64,000 bases of DNA from Bacillota bacterium. GTDB taxonomy: Bacteria; Bacillota; Clostridia; Lachnospirales; Lachnospiraceae. Location: positions 124,001-188,000 of the forward strand of contig JAEYLX010000067.1 of NCBI GenBank assembly GCA_023407575.1. The letters are read 5' to 3'. Numbering within the stretch: position 1 is the stretch's first letter; each line of letters opens with the position of its first letter. Shown here piece after piece: positions 1 to 8,987 of the stretch. The notes below the pieces were generated by a model. That model had not been told where the DNA came from and searched no databases. It was given only the letters and a program-made list of their open reading frames with translations. Made by a program: the position numbers and the translations under genes.

Positions 1-43
1 ATAGCTGCTGTGTTCTTCGTTCATAATCTTCGTGCTTTGCCAT
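1..43 (-). CDS. rimP: Start of probable ribosome maturation factor RimP (partial)
   Basis: The ATG at 43 is preceded by AGAAGGA at a 6-nt spacing and opens a frame that runs off the left edge, reading MAKHEDYERRTQQL. This resembles the N-terminus of clostridial RimP (a basic-acidic start followed by a Thr-rich helix). The position also fits: rimP-nusA follows polC on the same strand in many Clostridia, and polC is the previous conserved minus-strand gene at 48300-52856. RimP acts in 30S subunit maturation. Only 14 residues are visible, so the call rests on context as much as on sequence. Confidence 0.55.
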   Translation of the reverse strand, partial: MAKHEDYERRTQQL

Positions 44-148
44 TTCTATTCCTTCTTTCTTAATCTTATGATAGCACCTTTTTATAGTAAGAGGATGTTC
101 ATCCGAAACACTTAATATCCTTAAAGGCTCACTCACTGCAAAAAGTAA

Positions 149-168
149 GAGTGGACTTTCGTCCACTC
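149..168 (-). promoter_or_regulatory. GAAA-loop hairpin in the leader of the left-edge gene
   Basis: On the minus strand GAGTGGAC and GTCCACTC form a perfect 8-bp stem closed by a GAAA (GNRA) tetraloop, about 105 nt upstream of the probable rimP start. A short T-rich run (TTACTTTTTG) follows, so it could be a weak terminator or attenuator for that operon, or a structured leader. The stem is seen; the role is inference. Confidence 0.5.
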
Positions 169-238
169 CTAATTAGTCTTATCATTTTGTACCTTAGTTA
201 TTATATCAAATACAACCAAATATTGCAAGTATTATTTT

Positions 239-381
239 GTAACAGTTTAGCCATGTAAGTTTTAGATGCAATATGAAGGCGAAAGCTCGCTTTCGAATGC
301 ATATTGCATCTAAAACTTGTAGGGCGCTCTGCCCAAGCGAGATTTTGCAAAGTGAAATCGAGCTTGTGGCTAAACTGTTAC
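239..381. repeat. 143-bp nested palindrome (MITE-like or structured RNA)
   Basis: The ends are a perfect 15-bp inverted repeat, GTAACAGTTTAGCCA at 239-253 and its complement at 367-381. Inside lie an 18-19-bp inverted repeat (257-275 with 300-318, perfect) and three smaller hairpins: CGAAAG/CTTTCG at about 280-295, GGGC/GCCC at about 322-333, and an AAGC..GATTT / AAATC..GCTT stem at about 334-365. Folded as RNA the whole unit closes into a multi-branched structure. No protein-like ORF is present. A miniature inverted-repeat element is the simplest reading; no clear target-site duplication was seen. Confidence 0.65.
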
Positions 382-545
382 GTACCAACTAATAACTTTG
401 ATTAAACCGATATATCAAATATTATTTTATTATATCAGAAATGAGGAGTAAAACCGTAATACACAAACTTTTTTACAATAACAAGTTTTAATCTAGATTA
501 TAAATATCAGGAAACTTAGTATTTAATCATATGAACAAATACATA

Positions 546-983
546 TCAATAATAAAAAGAGTAGAAATCTCTTTCCCCTAAATATGGTGAGCTGTTACTA
601 TGGACCATAATAATAATTTCATTGGCACTTTGATGCAAAATCTCATATTCTATATTATATTCTTTATCTACCTTGCCCTCATAGTTTTGGATTACAAAAT
701 ATAAAAATTCATGTTCTCCAATCTCTAATTCATACCAAGGAAATATAACCTCCCTAGTATCTTTATCATAATTTGGGACATCAATATTTCCTTCGAGCAT
801 TTGGAGCCTATGTATTTTGTATCCCTCATCTATCGAAAATACTACTTCCTTAGTTTTCGCATCAAACCTAAAAGAAATTGGATCATGTTGCGATTTTTTG
901 AAGTTACTAACTACAAATACAACAACTGTGATTATAACGATAACAACGAGTACAGATATAACAATTTTCTTATTAATCTTCAT
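546..983 (-). CDS. Membrane-anchored protein of unknown function
   Basis: This 145-residue protein has a basic start (MKINKKIV), one hydrophobic segment at about residues 7-26, and a mostly beta, charged extracellular part. No family is recognised. The uncleaved-looking signal anchor places it at the outer face of the membrane. It follows the larger secreted protein at 1036-2139 on the same strand with a gap of about 50 nt, so the two may be co-transcribed. No catalytic motif or metal ligand set is evident. Confidence 0.6.
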   Translation of the reverse strand: MKINKKIVISVLVVIVIITVVVFVVSNFKKSQHDPISFRFDAKTKEVVFSIDEGYKIHRLQMLEGNIDVPNYDKDTREVIFPWYELEIGEHEFLYFVIQNYEGKVDKEYNIEYEILHQSANEIIIMVHSNSSPYLGERDFYSFYY

Positions 984-1035
984 AATTATTTACTATCCTT
1001 ACGTATATTATTGTATAGATAATACCTGCAAGCGA

Positions 1036-2139
1036 TTAATTAAAATTTATATTACAGCGGATATCATACATAGTGGTTGATACTTGTGTTCCAATTGTTC
1101 CAATTTTGAGCGTCAGGTAATCATTTGTCAAACGCAATGTAAATGGTGATGGAGTAGTGCAATTATAAGAGTATTTACTTGTCGAAGGATTGGATAAGGA
1201 TATCGGCATAGTATAATAGAAATGTCGCGATCCACCATCGGAATTTGCAAGGCCGACTAAGTCATTATATAAACCAAAGATTGTGGATATGGTCGGATTA
1301 AGTATACTGCCAATTGTTTGTACTGACTTATATCCAAGGCTAACTAAGCTTCCAATACTTGTTGTTGAAGTATTGTCACCAACGCCTTGAATCTCGTAAC
1401 CACCGAAATACATACTGTTACTTGTACCTGTATTGGTAATATTCACAATAGCAGTCGGCCTAAAGCTCGCCTCGCAAGGATATAACCAATCATCAATAAA
1501 GGCATCATAGATATTAACAGCAATTGAATCAATTACCTTTACGTTCATGTAAATTTGGTTGGAACTGTTATAATACATCTGAACACCAACGCGCGCAATA
1601 CTTGTTCTATATATTGGATACCCACCAAAATAGGTTAGATAACTTCGGTAGATGTTGGTATATGTAAGGCTTGTATCCCTATTATTGGCTTTTGATGTAA
1701 GTGTCGAATTTATCGCTGTACACAATGAGTTTAAGGGCTGTAACATTGTGCTTCTGGCAATGTAAATGATGGTATTTCCAGACTCAAATTTAAAACAATT
1801 CACGCCATTATAAATCACACTCACTGTATTGAAGCCCGACTTAAGCGTGGAAAAAATAACCTGCATTTTGGAATCATCTAACATAATGGTTGTATACGGT
1901 CCATAAATAACGCTAGTGGTAGCTCTTGTCGTGGACAATTCAGAACTCATGGACAAAGGATCTTCGGGCCTATCATTGATAACTAGACCAATTGGTTTAT
2001 CAACCACAACATCGTCCTCAGTGTAAATATAGTCAGGTATATGAAAGTTATTTGGGACCGAATTTTCTGCCGCAGAAGCGGAAACAGGCATTATTATAAC
2101 GCTAAATACCATTGCAAATACTACTAATGACACAATCAT
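1036..2139 (-). CDS. Secreted protein of unknown function
   Basis: The 367-residue product begins with a hydrophobic export segment ending VSASA-AENS, a good signal-peptidase I site near residue 23. The mature part is rich in Thr, Ser, Tyr and Asn, typical of an extracellular beta protein; no family is recognised. The N-region lacks the usual Lys/Arg. Directly upstream a short frame reads MSFIK and stops one base out of phase, so the original start may have been MSFIKMIVSL and lost by a 1-base change in an A run. The SD for the assigned ATG is weak (GGCGG, far upstream). Start uncertain. Confidence 0.65.
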   Translation of the reverse strand: MIVSLVVFAMVFSVIIMPVSASAAENSVPNNFHIPDYIYTEDDVVVDKPIGLVINDRPEDPLSMSSELSTTRATTSVIYGPYTTIMLDDSKMQVIFSTLKSGFNTVSVIYNGVNCFKFESGNTIIYIARSTMLQPLNSLCTAINSTLTSKANNRDTSLTYTNIYRSYLTYFGGYPIYRTSIARVGVQMYYNSSNQIYMNVKVIDSIAVNIYDAFIDDWLYPCEASFRPTAIVNITNTGTSNSMYFGGYEIQGVGDNTSTTSIGSLVSLGYKSVQTIGSILNPTISTIFGLYNDLVGLANSDGGSRHFYYTMPISLSNPSTSKYSYNCTTPSPFTLRLTNDYLTLKIGTIGTQVSTTMYDIRCNINFN

Positions 2140-2194
2140 TTAATAAAACTCATTGACCGCCATTGTATTTGCTATAAACACGACAATATTATCT

Positions 2195-2953
2195 TTAATA
2201 GCTCTGATTAAACCTCTGCAAGAAATCCTTTGTTCTTTGATTTGTCGTATTTGTGAAAACTTCTTGTGGCGTGCCTTGCTCGACAATGACACCTTCATCC
2301 ATAAAAATCACCCTGTCGGCAACATCTCTGGCAAATGCCATCTCATGCGTAACAATAACCATAGTCATCTTTAAATCTGCCAGGGAACGGATAACCTTAA
2401 GAATCTCTCCTGTAAGTTCTGGATCTAAAGCCGAAGTTGGTTCATCAAAAAACAAAATCCTAGGGTTTTGTGCAAGAGCTCTGGCAATTGCAACCCGCTG
2501 TTGCTGCCCACCTGACAACTCACATGGATACGCTTCTGCTCGATCAGCCAGATTCATCTTCTCTAGTAATTGCATTGCCTTCTGTTTTGCCTGCTCCTTT
2601 TCGATTTTTAATACCTTAATTTGGGGTTCCATAATATTTTTCAATACAGATTTATGTGGAAAAAGATTAAAATTCTGAAATACGAGACCGACATTAAGTG
2701 CAATTTCGTGCAACGTCTTTTTGTCCGAATATCCCTCACCTGTAAAGGTATCCACCATTTGCTTTTCACATATTTCAATCTTCCCCTGGTTCACCTGCTC
2801 TAATTGTGTTAAACATCGAAGAAGCGTTGATTTACCTGAACCGGATGGTCCAATTATAGCTACTACCTCACCCTCCTTCACCTCTAAGGAAATTCCCTTC
2901 AATATTTCTTTATCATCAAATTGTTTTTGTAAGTTCTCTGCTTTGAGTAACAT
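2195..2953 (-). CDS. Polar amino-acid ABC transporter ATP-binding protein (GlnQ/HisP type)
   Basis: This ATPase energises the importer formed with the permease at 3022-3684 and the lipoprotein at 3855-4661. Walker A GPSGSGKS is at residues 35-42, the signature LSGGQQQRVAIARAL lies mid-protein and Walker B is ILFFDEP, followed by the switch His in VTHE. Length is 252 residues, normal for the GlnQ family. The start at 2953 is chosen because GGAGGT lies 5-6 nt upstream; an ATG eight codons earlier has no such site. Substrate cannot be fixed from the ATPase alone. Confidence 0.92.
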   Translation of the reverse strand: MLLKAENLQKQFDDKEILKGISLEVKEGEVVAIIGPSGSGKSTLLRCLTQLEQVNQGKIEICEKQMVDTFTGEGYSDKKTLHEIALNVGLVFQNFNLFPHKSVLKNIMEPQIKVLKIEKEQAKQKAMQLLEKMNLADRAEAYPCELSGGQQQRVAIARALAQNPRILFFDEPTSALDPELTGEILKVIRSLADLKMTMVIVTHEMAFARDVADRVIFMDEGVIVEQGTPQEVFTNTTNQRTKDFLQRFNQSY

Positions 2954-3021
2954 CACTACCTCCAAATCCTTTAACATTAAACAACTTACTACTACGTATA
3001 TAACTTCAAGCTCAATATTTA

Positions 3022-3684
3022 TTAGTTCTTATAATAATCCATCTTCTTTTCTAGTAATTTAAAGGAAATCTCCACTACGGTATTCATTACAAGATAAAAT
3101 AATGCCGCCACTAGGATTGGCACTGTGGAAGAAAAGGTCGAGGATGCATTGGAAGCAACTCGAAACACCTCAATGATTCCAATTACTTGTGCAAGCGAAG
3201 TATCTTTGACCAAGGTCATCAACTCATTGCCAACAGAAGGTATTACCGTCTTAATTACCTGTGGCAGCACAATGCGAAGAAAGGTCTGTAGTTTTGTATA
3301 CCCTAACACCTTTGCTGCTTCATACTGTCCCTTTGGTATTGCAGCAATTCCACCTCGAAATATTTCACCAAAATAAGCTGCATAATTAATTGCAAAGGCA
3401 AGAATACATGCTGTAAATCGGTCATATAGGCTTACCTCAAATATGTAAAAGGGTCCATACATAAAGAAAATCAGCTGAACCATCAAAGGCGTTCCCCGAA
3501 ATAACAACTGGTAAATTCTCGTTGGAAAACTAATAAACCAAAGTTTGCTCCTCCTGGCCATTGCAACTATAAACCCTAAAGGTATTGACAGTATTATGGT
3601 AAGGAAAAAAATCTTTAAGGTTTCTGATGTTGCTTCAAGCATGTTAGGAAGTAATAGCTCCAAAGGTACATTATCTATAGTCAT
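3022..3684 (-). CDS. Polar amino-acid ABC transporter permease (HisM/GlnP family)
   Basis: This 220-residue inner-membrane protein has about five hydrophobic segments and the EAA loop EAAKVLGYTKLQTFLRIVLPQ-type motif that docks on the ATPase. The length and the LKIFFLTIILSIPLG start are standard for His/Glu/Arg/opine family permeases. It lies between the lipoprotein and ATPase genes, with about 70 nt to the ATPase start. One permease gene is present, so the channel is probably a homodimer. Substrate is inferred only as a polar amino acid. Confidence 0.9.
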   Translation of the reverse strand: MTIDNVPLELLLPNMLEATSETLKIFFLTIILSIPLGFIVAMARRSKLWFISFPTRIYQLLFRGTPLMVQLIFFMYGPFYIFEVSLYDRFTACILAFAINYAAYFGEIFRGGIAAIPKGQYEAAKVLGYTKLQTFLRIVLPQVIKTVIPSVGNELMTLVKDTSLAQVIGIIEVFRVASNASSTFSSTVPILVAALFYLVMNTVVEISFKLLEKKMDYYKN

Positions 3685-3745
3685 ATCAACACTCCATTCT
3701 TAATAGAACTTTGAATTCTTGCTTAAGCTCAAATTCCAGGTGTAA

Positions 3746-3814
3746 AATATGAGTGTCTATCTATTCTAATGGTGCATCGGGAGAAGACCATCGGAATAAA
3801 TAGGCACTCATATT
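3746..3814 (-). terminator. Hairpin between the lipoprotein and permease genes (partial terminator)
   Basis: AATATGAGTG at 3746-3755 pairs with CACTCATATT at 3805-3814, and the stem continues with minor mismatches (CTATcTATTC with GAATAaATAG). The minus-strand RNA then runs TATTTTAC. A processing or partial-termination hairpin here would raise the level of the binding protein above the permease/ATPase, as is common in such operons. Confidence 0.55.
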
Positions 3815-3854
3815 CTATTGCAATATCTCACTATAACTCACAACAACTAAATAA

Positions 3855-4661
3855 TTATTTAATTATTGTTATATCAGATCCAAACCATTTGGTTGAAATC
3901 TCTGCAACAGTACCGTCTGCTTTCAATTCCTTTAAAGCAGCTTCAACAGCATCACATAATGCTTCATCACCTTTTCTAAAACCAATTGCATACTGGTCAG
4001 GAAGTAAAGAACCTTCTATTTTTACCAGATCTTTTCCTGCTGTAATCTTATAATCTGCAACAATAGAGTCGAGTAAAACAGCATCTGAATTTCCGGATTC
4101 TAAATCAAGTATTGCCACTTCATAATCACTAAATGGAATTACTTCACCTAAGGATTCCTTAAATACTTTGTTATCCTCGCTGTTAAGTGCATCTTCTGCA
4201 GATGAACTGCTTTGCAAAGCCAGCTTCTTACCTTCCATATCCTCAAGACTCTTTATATCACTATCACTTGTAACTACCAAGGATATATCATTTGTCATAT
4301 ATGGCTCTGACATGGTCATACTTTCCCTACGTTCCGGTGTAAGAGAAAGTCCATTCCAGATACAATCAATGTTCTTGGTATTTAACTCATTCTCTTTTGC
4401 TTCCCATTCCACAGGTTGAAGTACCAACTCTACCCCAAGCTTGTCACAAACCGCCTTTGCAAGATCAATATCAAATCCTACTATATTATTGTTTTCGTCA
4501 CGAAAGCCCATTGGAGCAAATGCATCATCTAGGCCAAGAACGAACTTCCCATTGTCTTTTATGTACTGCAAGGACGTATCCTCATCTGAATCATTCTTTT
4601 TGCATGCCACCATACTTACAATCATCATTCCGATTATAATTATACTTGCTATTTTTTTCAT
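3855..4661 (-). CDS. Polar amino-acid ABC transporter substrate-binding lipoprotein
   Basis: The 268-residue protein starts with a lipoprotein signal (MKKIASIIIIGMMIVSMVAC), lipobox MVAC, so it is anchored outside the membrane. It belongs to SBP family 3 (LGLDDAFAPMGFRDENN, DIDLAKAVCDKLG, EWEAKENELNTKNID, RRESMTMSEPYM). These proteins bind amino acids such as glutamine, cystine, lysine or arginine; the exact ligand is not readable here. It is the first gene of the three-gene importer operon and has its own promoter. Confidence 0.92.
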   Translation of the reverse strand: MKKIASIIIIGMMIVSMVACKKNDSDEDTSLQYIKDNGKFVLGLDDAFAPMGFRDENNNIVGFDIDLAKAVCDKLGVELVLQPVEWEAKENELNTKNIDCIWNGLSLTPERRESMTMSEPYMTNDISLVVTSDSDIKSLEDMEGKKLALQSSSSAEDALNSEDNKVFKESLGEVIPFSDYEVAILDLESGNSDAVLLDSIVADYKITAGKDLVKIEGSLLPDQYAIGFRKGDEALCDAVEAALKELKADGTVAEISTKWFGSDITIIK

Positions 4662-4702
4662 AAAATCCTCCTATTTTCGCTTCTCTTTATTAGCACTTTA
4701 CC

Positions 4703-4731
4703 ATACTACCATAGTGATGTAATTATTTCAA
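4703..4731 (-). promoter_or_regulatory. Sigma-A promoter of the ABC transporter operon
   Basis: On the minus strand TTGAAA (4726-4731) and TAGTAT (4703-4708) are spaced by exactly 17 bp, about 40 nt before the lipoprotein ATG. No riboswitch or T-box fold was recognised in the short leader. Confidence 0.6.
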
Positions 4732-4831
4732 TTGTTATTTTATAAAATATCAATATTTTTATACAACATATTTTTCTAGATAAACTATATTAAATCCTTA
4801 TAAATATTGGAAAATTTATATTTCAAAAATC

Positions 4832-4862
4832 AGTTGACTTATCAACTATTAATTACTATAAT
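4832..4862 (+). promoter_or_regulatory. marR promoter with overlapping palindromic operator
   Basis: TTGACT (4834-4839) and TATAAT (4857-4862) are 17 bp apart, about 30 nt upstream of the MarR start. The palindrome AGTTGA-CTTA-TCAACT (4832-4847) covers the -35 box. This is the expected geometry for MarR autorepression, which would also control the downstream efflux gene. Promoter elements are seen; the regulator assignment is inference. Confidence 0.7.
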
Positions 4863-4893
4863 TTCACTTATCGAATTGAGAGGATGTGACTGA

Positions 4894-5346
4894 TTGAAAG
4901 AAAAACATATTAACCTCACAAAGCTAAACGGAAGTATTTACCGAAGTTCACAGGTATATACTAATGAGGTATTAAAGAAATATCATCTTGGTAGCGGTTC
5001 TTATCCGTATTTATTAACCCTATATTATAATGATGGACTTAACCAAAATCAGATTAGCAGGGAACTGGATGTAGATAAAGCAATGTCAACAAGAGTAATT
5101 AAAAAACTTATTGCATTGAGCTATATTAGAAGGGAAACTTCCAAAGAGGATAGCCGGGCAAATCAGTTATATCTAACAGATTTGGGTAAATCAATTATTC
5201 CAGATATAAAAAAAGAATTATTAAAATGGAATGAGATACTTACCAGTGGACTAAATGATAACGAAAAAGAAGCGTTATTTAATTTACTAAGCATTGTAGT
5301 TAAAGACATGAAGAACTATAGAAAACAACAGAAAGTTGAGAAATAA
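4894..5346 (+). CDS. MarR-family transcriptional regulator
   Basis: This is a 150-residue winged-helix regulator. The helix-turn-helix lies around residues 50-75 (QNQISRELDVDKAMSTRVIKKLIALSYI) and the wing follows (RRETSKEDSRANQLYLT). The start is TTG at 4894, with AGAGGA 8 nt upstream. The stop overlaps the region before the MFS gene, so the pair is one operon. MarR proteins usually repress their own operon and release DNA on binding a small phenolic or toxic ligand, which suits an efflux partner. Confidence 0.9.
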   Translation: MKEKHINLTKLNGSIYRSSQVYTNEVLKKYHLGSGSYPYLLTLYYNDGLNQNQISRELDVDKAMSTRVIKKLIALSYIRRETSKEDSRANQLYLTDLGKSIIPDIKKELLKWNEILTSGLNDNEKEALFNLLSIVVKDMKNYRKQQKVEK

Positions 5347-5347
5347 A

Positions 5348-6781
5348 ATGGAACAAAGCACCGAAGTAGTTTATAAAAATAGGATACTAATCTTAATCAA
5401 TGTTGTGCTAATGACTTTTATGGCTACCTTAGACAGCAGTATTGTTAACGTAGCTTTACCAGAGATGTCAAAACACTTATCGGTGAGCACAGAAGCAATT
5501 GCCTGGGTGGTAACCTCGTATTTATTAGTTATTGTAGGAACAATTTTAGTTTTTGGCCGTTTGGGTGATTTAAAAGGCAAAACCAGAATATTTCAACTGG
5601 GAATTGTTATTTTCACGATAGGTTCCCTCCTTTGTGGAATCTCGGATTCCTTTGTTGTTCTAATTATTGCCAGAGCTATTCAGGGTCTTGGTGCTGCAGC
5701 AACTATGGCTACCAATCAAGGTATTATAACTCATGTCTTTCCAAGTAATGAACGAGGTATGGCTCTTGGTTTCTCCGGTACCTTTGTTGCACTTGGCTCT
5801 TTGGCTGGTCCACCATTGGGAGGTTTAATTGTAGATGCCCTTAACTGGAAATTCATTTTTTTAATTAATGTTCCAATCGGTATTATTGTTTATTTATTAG
5901 GTTTAAAGATATTACCAAAATCAAAGGTGATCTCCAATGAAAAGCTAGATGTAAAGGGGGCGGTATTGTTTGCTGTATCCATTGTCTCTTTATTCGTATC
6001 CCTTATTATTGGTGAAGAACAGGGATATCATCACCCCCTCATATTATCCGGATTTTTCATATTCTTGATAACCTTTCTTATCTTTATCATAGTTGAAAAA
6101 AAAACAGAGATACCCTTACTTCAATTGTCACTATTTAAGAATGGGTTATTTACCTTAAGTATCTTTTGTGCCTTCACTTCCTTTATAGCAATCAGTAGCT
6201 CAACTATTATTATGCCCTTCTATCTGCAATATACAAAGGCTTACTCTCCATTATTTACCGGCATAATATTAATGGTCTATCCTTCTATTTTAGCTGTAGT
6301 TGCACCTGTCAGTGGATATCTTTCTGATAAAATAGGCTCTGAGTTTTTAACCTTTGTCGGATTATCCTTAAATGCTGCTGGATTATTCCTTATGTCTACG
6401 TTACATGCGACATCAAGTTTAATTCATCTCATTATGTTTGTAGCTCTTATGTCCATCGGTAACGGTTTATTCCAATCTCCCAATAACTCCTTGATTATGT
6501 CCAGTGCTCCAAGACATATGCTAGGAATTTCAGGAAGTATTAATGCTTTAGTTAGAAACCTAGGTATGATCAGCGGTATCTCAATTGCAGTGTTAATACT
6601 ATATGGTCGTATGAGTCACAAGATAGGGTACAAGGTATCTGACTATGTTGCTGGAAGAGATGATGTATTTATCTATGGTATGAAAGGTGCTTACCTAACT
6701 GCTGCCTGCATCTGTTTGTTCGGCGCTGCGTTAACTGCTATACGTTTGATTAGTCGACGAAGAGTACATTCGGAACGTTAG
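5348..6781 (+). CDS. MFS drug-efflux permease, DHA2 (EmrB/QacA) 14-TM family
   Basis: The 477-residue integral membrane protein has about 14 hydrophobic segments. Motif A is GRLGDLKGKTRIFQLG near residue 70 and motif C is GSLAGPPLGGLI near residue 150, both typical of proton-drug antiporters; LDSSIVNVALP near residue 30 is motif D1. It starts one base after the marR stop. The ATG at 5348 is preferred, though a TTG at 5336 is in frame and the SD is weak. Role: probable multidrug or toxic-compound export under MarR control. Confidence 0.9.
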   Translation: MEQSTEVVYKNRILILINVVLMTFMATLDSSIVNVALPEMSKHLSVSTEAIAWVVTSYLLVIVGTILVFGRLGDLKGKTRIFQLGIVIFTIGSLLCGISDSFVVLIIARAIQGLGAAATMATNQGIITHVFPSNERGMALGFSGTFVALGSLAGPPLGGLIVDALNWKFIFLINVPIGIIVYLLGLKILPKSKVISNEKLDVKGAVLFAVSIVSLFVSLIIGEEQGYHHPLILSGFFIFLITFLIFIIVEKKTEIPLLQLSLFKNGLFTLSIFCAFTSFIAISSSTIIMPFYLQYTKAYSPLFTGIILMVYPSILAVVAPVSGYLSDKIGSEFLTFVGLSLNAAGLFLMSTLHATSSLIHLIMFVALMSIGNGLFQSPNNSLIMSSAPRHMLGISGSINALVRNLGMISGISIAVLILYGRMSHKIGYKVSDYVAGRDDVFIYGMKGAYLTAACICLFGAALTAIRLISRRRVHSER

Positions 6782-6836
6782 AATTTTAGTCTATAAAAGA
6801 CAAATCCCTAAGTCGTTTCGCCTGTTATGAATTATT

Positions 6837-6895
6837 AAAAGCTGTACGTGAAATGCTACCCTTTATTGGGTAATGATTTCATGCACAGCTTTTTT
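6837..6895. terminator. Bidirectional terminator between the MFS and hydrolase genes
   Basis: AAAAGCTGTaCgTGAAAT pairs with ATTTCATGCACAGCTTTTT, and TACCC/GGGTA continues the stem inside. T runs lie on the + side and AAAA on the other, so it can serve both convergent genes. A 20-nt sequence tag shared with two other terminators precedes it (6810-6836). Confidence 0.85.
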
Positions 6896-6978
6896 ATAAT
6901 CAGATGATTTCTTGTGTAAAGCAGGATTCCTTATTAATACAAATATAATATTTATCTAGTATTACGTAGTAAATTTTC

Positions 6979-8151
6979 TTATAAAGCACTATAGATAATT
7001 GCTCTAAGTCTTCTTATTAAATCAGGACCCGTACCACCACAGCGTTGGATCATATAAAGCATAACTAAGTTTTCTTTACGGTCTACCATAAAATAATTAC
7101 CAGCCCAACCATCCCAGCCTAACTCACCAATAGACCCGTTGCTTCCAGCCTTACCTGGGTCCACGAGAATTCTCATTAAGTTACCATAACTATACCCACT
7201 AATAGAATCCCAGTTATAGGTATTAGCCTGCTCATTTGTTAGTTGCGGTACACCAAGATAATCCACTGATTTTTTCCCAAGAATACGTACCCCATTATAT
7301 ATACCATCGTTTGCAAGCATTAAGGCAAATTTAGCATAATCTTCAATTGTAGAAACTAAACCTGCCCCAGCAGATTCAAATGCTGGATTTGACTCATAAT
7401 GATAAAGTCCCAGAAAATAATTGACAAATGGTTGCAGTTGCTTTTTATCTTCCATATAGTCATACATTTGCGCAAAACGCTCCAGCTTTTCAGCAGGAAC
7501 ATAAAAGTCTGTATCAACCATACCAAGGGGAGTAAAAATCTCATCACGAAGAAATTCGCTGAAACGCTTTCCAGAAGCAACTTCAATAACTGCTCCAAGA
7601 ACATCTGCAGATGCACTGTAATGCCAATGGTCACCTGGTTGGAAGGCTAATGGAACCTGACCAATTCGATTGCAAAACTCTATCGTGTTTAGAGGAGTAT
7701 CCTGTTCAAACAATCGAGCAGCTTCATCGTATAGAACTCCCATTTGTCGACCCACTTCAAAACTCCCATCGGGATAAACCACACCAGAGGTCATATTTAA
7801 TAAATCTTGAATAGTAGCTGATCTATTCAAATCCACTAATCCTTTATCCGTCCATACTTTCTGGTTTTTAAATCCCTCAAGATAATCAGATACCGGTGAT
7901 AAGAGATTAAGCTCCCCTCTTTCAAATAAAATCATTGCTGCAACTGCAGTAACTGGTTTTGTCATTGAAAACATACGATAAATCGTATCTTTCTTCATAG
8001 GTTGCTCTTTTTCTATGTTAGCCAGACCATACTCTTTACGAAATACCTGCTTGTTTTCATGTATAACACAAATAGCTGCTCCACTTATCTTCCCATCTAC
8101 GATTTCCTTATTAATCACATTGCTCAAGTATTCTAATTTTTTAGCTTCCAT
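6979..8151 (-). CDS. Serine hydrolase, beta-lactamase/penicillin-binding (class C/EstB) family
   Basis: This 390-residue protein carries the active-site SMTK tetrad (Ser near residue 62) and a YSA motif near residue 178 standing for the Tyr-x-Asn box; the fold is completed by GWDGWAGNYF near the C-terminus. No signal peptide is visible, so it is probably cytoplasmic and acts as an esterase or peptide amidase rather than a true periplasmic beta-lactamase. It is monocistronic and convergent with the MFS gene. The physiological substrate is unknown. Confidence 0.88.
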   Translation of the reverse strand: MEAKKLEYLSNVINKEIVDGKISGAAICVIHENKQVFRKEYGLANIEKEQPMKKDTIYRMFSMTKPVTAVAAMILFERGELNLLSPVSDYLEGFKNQKVWTDKGLVDLNRSATIQDLLNMTSGVVYPDGSFEVGRQMGVLYDEAARLFEQDTPLNTIEFCNRIGQVPLAFQPGDHWHYSASADVLGAVIEVASGKRFSEFLRDEIFTPLGMVDTDFYVPAEKLERFAQMYDYMEDKKQLQPFVNYFLGLYHYESNPAFESAGAGLVSTIEDYAKFALMLANDGIYNGVRILGKKSVDYLGVPQLTNEQANTYNWDSISGYSYGNLMRILVDPGKAGSNGSIGELGWDGWAGNYFMVDRKENLVMLYMIQRCGGTGPDLIRRLRAIIYSAL

Positions 8152-8283
8152 TGTACACCATCCTACTTTTAATGATATCCTTTTTATTTATTCTGAGTCT
8201 ATTGTACAATATATCTCTCATTTGTAAAGTAATTAAATTATATATCCCTCTGCAACAAATCAAAGTATCCAGTTACATAAAAA

Positions 8284-8305
8284 AGAGTCTGCCTCGGCAG
8301 ACTCT
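8284..8305 (-). terminator. Terminator of the zinc-ribbon gene
   Basis: AGAGTCTGCC-GA-GGCAGACTCT forms a near-perfect stem, followed on the minus strand by TTTTTT. It lies about 35 nt after the stop of the 8340-8573 gene. The shared AAGTCGTTTC tag precedes it. Confidence 0.9.
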
Positions 8306-8339
8306 CCACATTAAAGTCATGACTTATAGAAACGACTTT

Positions 8340-8573
8340 TTAGCTTGTTGTATCGGTATCCATTCTGTTTTCTTTTAGTTCATTATAACTAAGCATCCTG
8401 GATTTATATCTTTCCTTAAATAAATTTCTTTCCTCTTCCGTCATGTTCATAAAATCTGCATACTCTAAATCACTTTTATGTAATCTCATCCCACAATGGA
8501 GACACACAGCATCTGGCTTTCTTGATACCATTCGAATATTATAACAGGTTGGACATATATATATTCTTAGCAT
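8340..8573 (-). CDS. Small zinc-ribbon protein
   Basis: The 77-residue protein has two CxxC knuckles, CPTC near residue 7 and CLHC near residue 25, consistent with one Zn site, followed by a charged helical tail (MTEEERNLFKERYKSR). GGAGG lies just upstream of the ATG. No specific family is recognised; proteins of this kind are often nucleic-acid binding. It is a single-gene unit with its own terminator. Confidence 0.75.
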   Translation of the reverse strand: MLRIYICPTCYNIRMVSRKPDAVCLHCGMRLHKSDLEYADFMNMTEEERNLFKERYKSRMLSYNELKENRMDTDTTS

Positions 8574-8987
8574 ACTGTGATCCTCCTCTTTTGAAGCAAA
8601 CTTTCATAGAACTAGCATTGATATTATACTATTATAACCTTAAAATGTAAATAAAATACGATTAAGTGTTTAACAACAACTTTTCTTTCTCTTATTTCTT
8701 ATTATTAGACAAATTACAACATATTATTATCATATAATTCGAGTTTATAGTAATAATTTCCCAATCACGTTCTTATTCTACTACAAAAATGTCGAAATAT
8801 CAACAGGACTTATCTATTATGACAATAAACTTTACCTATGTTCAGTTCCTTACTATATTTATTTTAATTACGTTCCTATTAAGAACACATGAAGAAATAA
8901 ATCTAATAAAAGTTTTTATATGTTCATTTTAATCCTTCTAGAGTACATAAGAGGAAACGACAAGTCGTTTCACTTGTCATGAATACT
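8574..8987. other. Intergenic region before the prophage, no gene seen
   Basis: This is very AT-rich, with no ORF having a start, SD and protein-like composition. It holds the upstream region of the zinc-ribbon gene and, at 8954-8971, the perfect palindrome GAAACGACAAGTCGTTTC, whose right half begins the tag shared with two other terminators. Confidence 0.5.

Noticed and set aside
206..388. 60-residue ORF on the minus strand across the nested palindrome
   Set aside because: It spans a perfect inverted repeat, has no SD and has no protein-like pattern.
4662..4890. Riboswitch or T-box in front of the amino-acid transporter
   Set aside because: Leader is short (about 40 nt from the promoter) with no conserved T-box or riboswitch core.
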